Below are positions 5,882 through 7,491 of a DNA stretch of 7,491 bases, in pieces. This DNA is from Bacteroidota bacterium (GTDB lineage Bacteria > Bacteroidota > Rhodothermia > Rhodothermales > UBA10348), in the NCBI GenBank assembly GCA_022571135.1, contig JACZYK010000126.1:1-7491 (forward strand). Reading direction: 5' to 3'. The notes beneath the pieces were generated by a model that was not told the DNA's origin, did not search any database, and worked only from the letters and a program-made list of their open reading frames with translations. The stretch's first letter is position 1. The number at the start of each line of letters is the position of its first letter. The position numbers and the translations under genes were made by a program.

Positions 5882-7219
5882 CAAGTGGTCAAGGAGCGGG
5901 AAATTTCCCCGGATATGGTAGAAAAGATTTTCTTCGAGCACACTATTGCCGATGGAATGATGCCGATGGTGCTGGATATGGCGTCGAGCGGAGGTCTGAA
6001 TCTCTATGATCAGGTCGGAGAGCGGAACTATCTGGACTTTTTTGGCTTCTTCGCGTCCAATTCGCTCGGGATGAATCATCCCAAGATGCGGTCGGACCAG
6101 GCATTTCTGGATCGGCTCCTGGAATCTGCGCTCAACAAGGTCACGAACTCGGACATACGCACGGTCCATATGGCGCGATTTCTGGATACCTTCGGACGGA
6201 TCGCCAAACCGGATTATCTGCCCCATGCATTCTTCATTTCGGGAGGCGCTCTGGCCGTTGAAAATGCACTAAAGACGGCATTCGACTGGAAGGTTCGGAA
6301 GAACTTCGAGAAGGGCTACGCGAGGGAAGTCGGCCATCAGGTGCTCCATTTCAAGGATTCGTTCCACGGCAGAACCGGTTATACGCTTTCGCTGACAAAC
6401 ACGTCGGATCCGCGCAAAACCATGTATTACCCGCTCTTTGATTGGCCGCGTGTCTCGAACCCGAAGATCGTTTTTCCTCTCGAGGACCATCTTGAGGACC
6501 TCATAAAGCGTGAGAACCTCGCTCTCGAAGAAGTAAAACGTCATTTCAGCGAGCGCAAAGACGATATTGCCTGCGTCATCATCGAGCCGATTCAGGGTGA
6601 GGGCGGAGATAACCACTTCAGAAGAAAGTTTCTCCAGTCGCTCAAAGATCTCGCTCACGAGAACGATGCACTGTTCATCTTCGACGAAGTTCAGACCGGC
6701 GTCGGTATGACGGGCGCGTTCTGGGCACACCAGGCGATAGGCGTTGAGCCCGATATCATATGCTTTGGAAAGAAAACCCAGGTATGCGGGATACTCGCCG
6801 GTCCGAAGATTGACGAAGTGGAGCTGAACGTTTTTCGGGAGGGAAGTCGAATCAATTCGACGTGGGGTGGTAATCTGGTGGATATGGTTCGATTTGACCG
6901 CATTCTGGAGATCATCGAAGACGACGACCTGGTAGGAAACGCCGTGACGGTCGGCGATCACTTAATGAACCGGCTCCGGCAGCTTGTGGCGAATAATCCG
7001 GCGGTAACGAATCCACGCGGGCGTGGGCTGATGTGCGCGGTGGATCTTCCCTCCACGGAGGTTCGCGATCGGATTCTGGAGCGCTGTTACGAGGAGGGTC
7101 TTCTCATTCTCGGCTGCGGTGTGGAATCCATCCGATTCCGCTCCCCGCTAACGGTCACGACAGCGGAAATCGATGCGGGCCTGGACATACTCACGACCTG
7201 TATCGAGGGCGAGGTTTGA
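5879..7219 (+). CDS. lat: L-lysine 6-aminotransferase (lysine epsilon-aminotransferase, EC 2.6.1.36)
   Basis: This 446-residue class III PLP aminotransferase resembles M. tuberculosis Rv3290c (449 aa) along its whole length as I recall that sequence. It moves the epsilon-amino group of L-lysine to 2-oxoglutarate, giving 2-aminoadipate 6-semialdehyde (in equilibrium with piperideine-6-carboxylate) and glutamate. Visible landmarks are: ASNSLGMNHP (59-68); the PLP-phosphate loop SGGALAVENALK (121-132); DSFHGRTGYTLSLTN (160-174); IEPIQGEGG (235-243), with E241 at the gate-glutamate position (E243 in the Mycobacterium enzyme); FIFDEVQTG (267-275), with D269 contacting the pyridine nitrogen; FGKKTQVCG (296-304), with K298 the expected Schiff-base lysine; NSTWGGNLVDM (326-336); and RFRSPLTV (419-426). 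Nothing is missing or truncated. Its product is normally oxidised to 2-aminoadipate by a semialdehyde dehydrogenase not present here. The gene stands alone, divergent from lipA. Use in lysine catabolism, stress adaptation or specialised metabolism cannot be separated from this window. Confidence 0.93.
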   Translation: MQVVKEREISPDMVEKIFFEHTIADGMMPMVLDMASSGGLNLYDQVGERNYLDFFGFFASNSLGMNHPKMRSDQAFLDRLLESALNKVTNSDIRTVHMARFLDTFGRIAKPDYLPHAFFISGGALAVENALKTAFDWKVRKNFEKGYAREVGHQVLHFKDSFHGRTGYTLSLTNTSDPRKTMYYPLFDWPRVSNPKIVFPLEDHLEDLIKRENLALEEVKRHFSERKDDIACVIIEPIQGEGGDNHFRRKFLQSLKDLAHENDALFIFDEVQTGVGMTGAFWAHQAIGVEPDIICFGKKTQVCGILAGPKIDEVELNVFREGSRINSTWGGNLVDMVRFDRILEIIEDDDLVGNAVTVGDHLMNRLRQLVANNPAVTNPRGRGLMCAVDLPSTEVRDRILERCYEEGLLILGCGVESIRFRSPLTVTTAEIDAGLDILTTCIEGEV

Positions 7220-7428
7220 CCTAACCCGGGCCCGGGTGAAGAAGCTTTTGACCCTGATTGTGTGGGCGCCCATCGGTCCCATGTCCATCTCCATAACCAA
7301 CCCCGTCATGATGCCACCGGCTTCGCGGAAGTCGGCATCTTGGTCATGGCCGAGCCGAACGGGGAGTTTGTTTCCGTTGCGATGAGCTGAAGCGACCGCG
7401 AGTCGAAAAACATCTTTGACCGAACATC
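7220..7428. other. Region after lat without a convincing gene
   Basis: About 209 bp lie between the lat stop and the stop of the candidate - strand gene. They contain the palindrome at 7224-7237 and no recognisable RNA gene. Two frames are unusually open. The lat frame continues on the + strand for 56 codons past its stop (to TGA 7388-7390). A - strand frame is also open from about 7460 to about 7150 but has no standard start before ATG-ACG near 7310. Neither translation matches a family I recognise with confidence. This may be spacer or the remnant of a decayed or frameshifted gene. Confidence 0.4.
7224..7237. repeat. 14-bp perfect GC-rich palindrome after lat
   Basis: ACCCGGGCCCGGGT is an exact palindrome starting four bases after the lat stop codon. 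It could form a five-pair stem with a GGCC loop at the end of the lat transcript. No T-run follows directly; the nearest is TTTT at 7246-7249. It is therefore at most a weak or factor-assisted terminator, or possibly a duplex-binding site. Confidence 0.45.
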
Positions 7429-7491
7429 TCAGCTGAATTGGACGACATGGCTCATGGCTCCCTCAAATTCTTCATCCCAAAGCAGGGTAAA
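7429..7491 (-). CDS. C-terminal end of an unidentified gene (partial, tentative)
   Basis: The - strand frame entering from the right edge gives 20 residues, FTLLWDEEFEGAMSHVVQFS, then TGA at 7431-7429. The composition (W, clustered acidic residues, aliphatic strand) is more protein-like than the other five frames over these bases. The fragment is too short to assign to a family. It would converge on lat. An alternative reading is that the internal ATG at 7455-7453 is a true start: it has GAGG at 7464-7461 with five-base spacing. That would make only an eight-residue ORF unless a frameshift is present. Confidence 0.35.
   Translation of the reverse strand, partial: FTLLWDEEFEGAMSHVVQFS

Noticed and set aside
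5567..6226. 219-codon - strand open frame spanning the lipA 5' end, the control region and the lat 5' end
   Set aside because: It overlaps two well-identified genes and their promoters, and its translation has no recognisable fold or motif.
6269..6961. 230-codon - strand open frame inside lat
   Set aside because: It is antisense to conserved PLP-binding and catalytic motifs of lat; there is no independent support.
7393..7410. Small hairpin CGAC-CGCGA-GTCG followed by AAAAA
   Set aside because: The stem is only four base pairs and the T-run lies upstream of the stem on the - strand, the wrong side for a terminator of the convergent gene.
1..7491. CRISPR, tRNA, insertion sequence or phage genes
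   Set aside because: No spaced direct repeats, cloverleaf-like sequences, transposase or phage protein motifs were seen on either strand.

Overview
The window looks like ordinary chromosome of a free-living bacterium from the FCB side of the tree (Bacteroidota/Rhodothermota/Balneolota, Gemmatimonadota, Marinimicrobia or related uncultured phyla). The basis is the combination of a secreted BNR/Asp-box propeller with a FlgD-Ig-like (T9SS type A-like) C-terminal domain, two PorV/PorQ-like outer-membrane barrels, moderately GC-rich coding sequence and frequent TTG/GTG starts. A genus cannot be named from these data. No tRNA, rRNA, CRISPR array, insertion sequence or phage gene was seen.

Left part (1-3783, + strand): a tightly packed envelope operon. 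The 3' end of a gene ending in an Ig-like fold (1-227) is followed after 3 nt by a secreted seven-Asp-box propeller protein with a C-terminal FlgD-Ig/sorting-type domain (231-1796). Next, sharing a TAATG junction, comes a first PorV/PorQ-like barrel (1796-2827), and then, sharing an ATGA junction, a second one (2824-3783). In the type IX secretion system PorV carries C-terminal-domain cargo at the outer membrane. A cargo-like protein translationally coupled to two PorV-like barrels is therefore the most interesting arrangement here, but a functional link is inference.

Middle part (3825-5718, - strand): lipoyl synthase lipA, followed 16 nt later by a CPBP-family (CAAX protease/Abi-like) membrane protein whose first catalytic motif is W-E rather than E-E. 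This pair converges on the envelope operon with only 41 bp between them.

Right part (5719-7491): a 160-bp divergent control region with overlapping -35-like elements and a nested inverted repeat separates lipA from lat, L-lysine 6-aminotransferase, on the + strand. Downstream of lat is a 14-bp perfect GC-rich palindrome and about 200 bp without a convincing gene. The last 63 bp look like the end of a further - strand gene running out of the window, though a frameshifted small gene is an alternative.

No clearly new defence or mobile system is visible. The points most worth checking are the propeller/PorV operon, the variant CPBP active site, the lipA/lat shared promoter region, and the ambiguous coding signal after lat.
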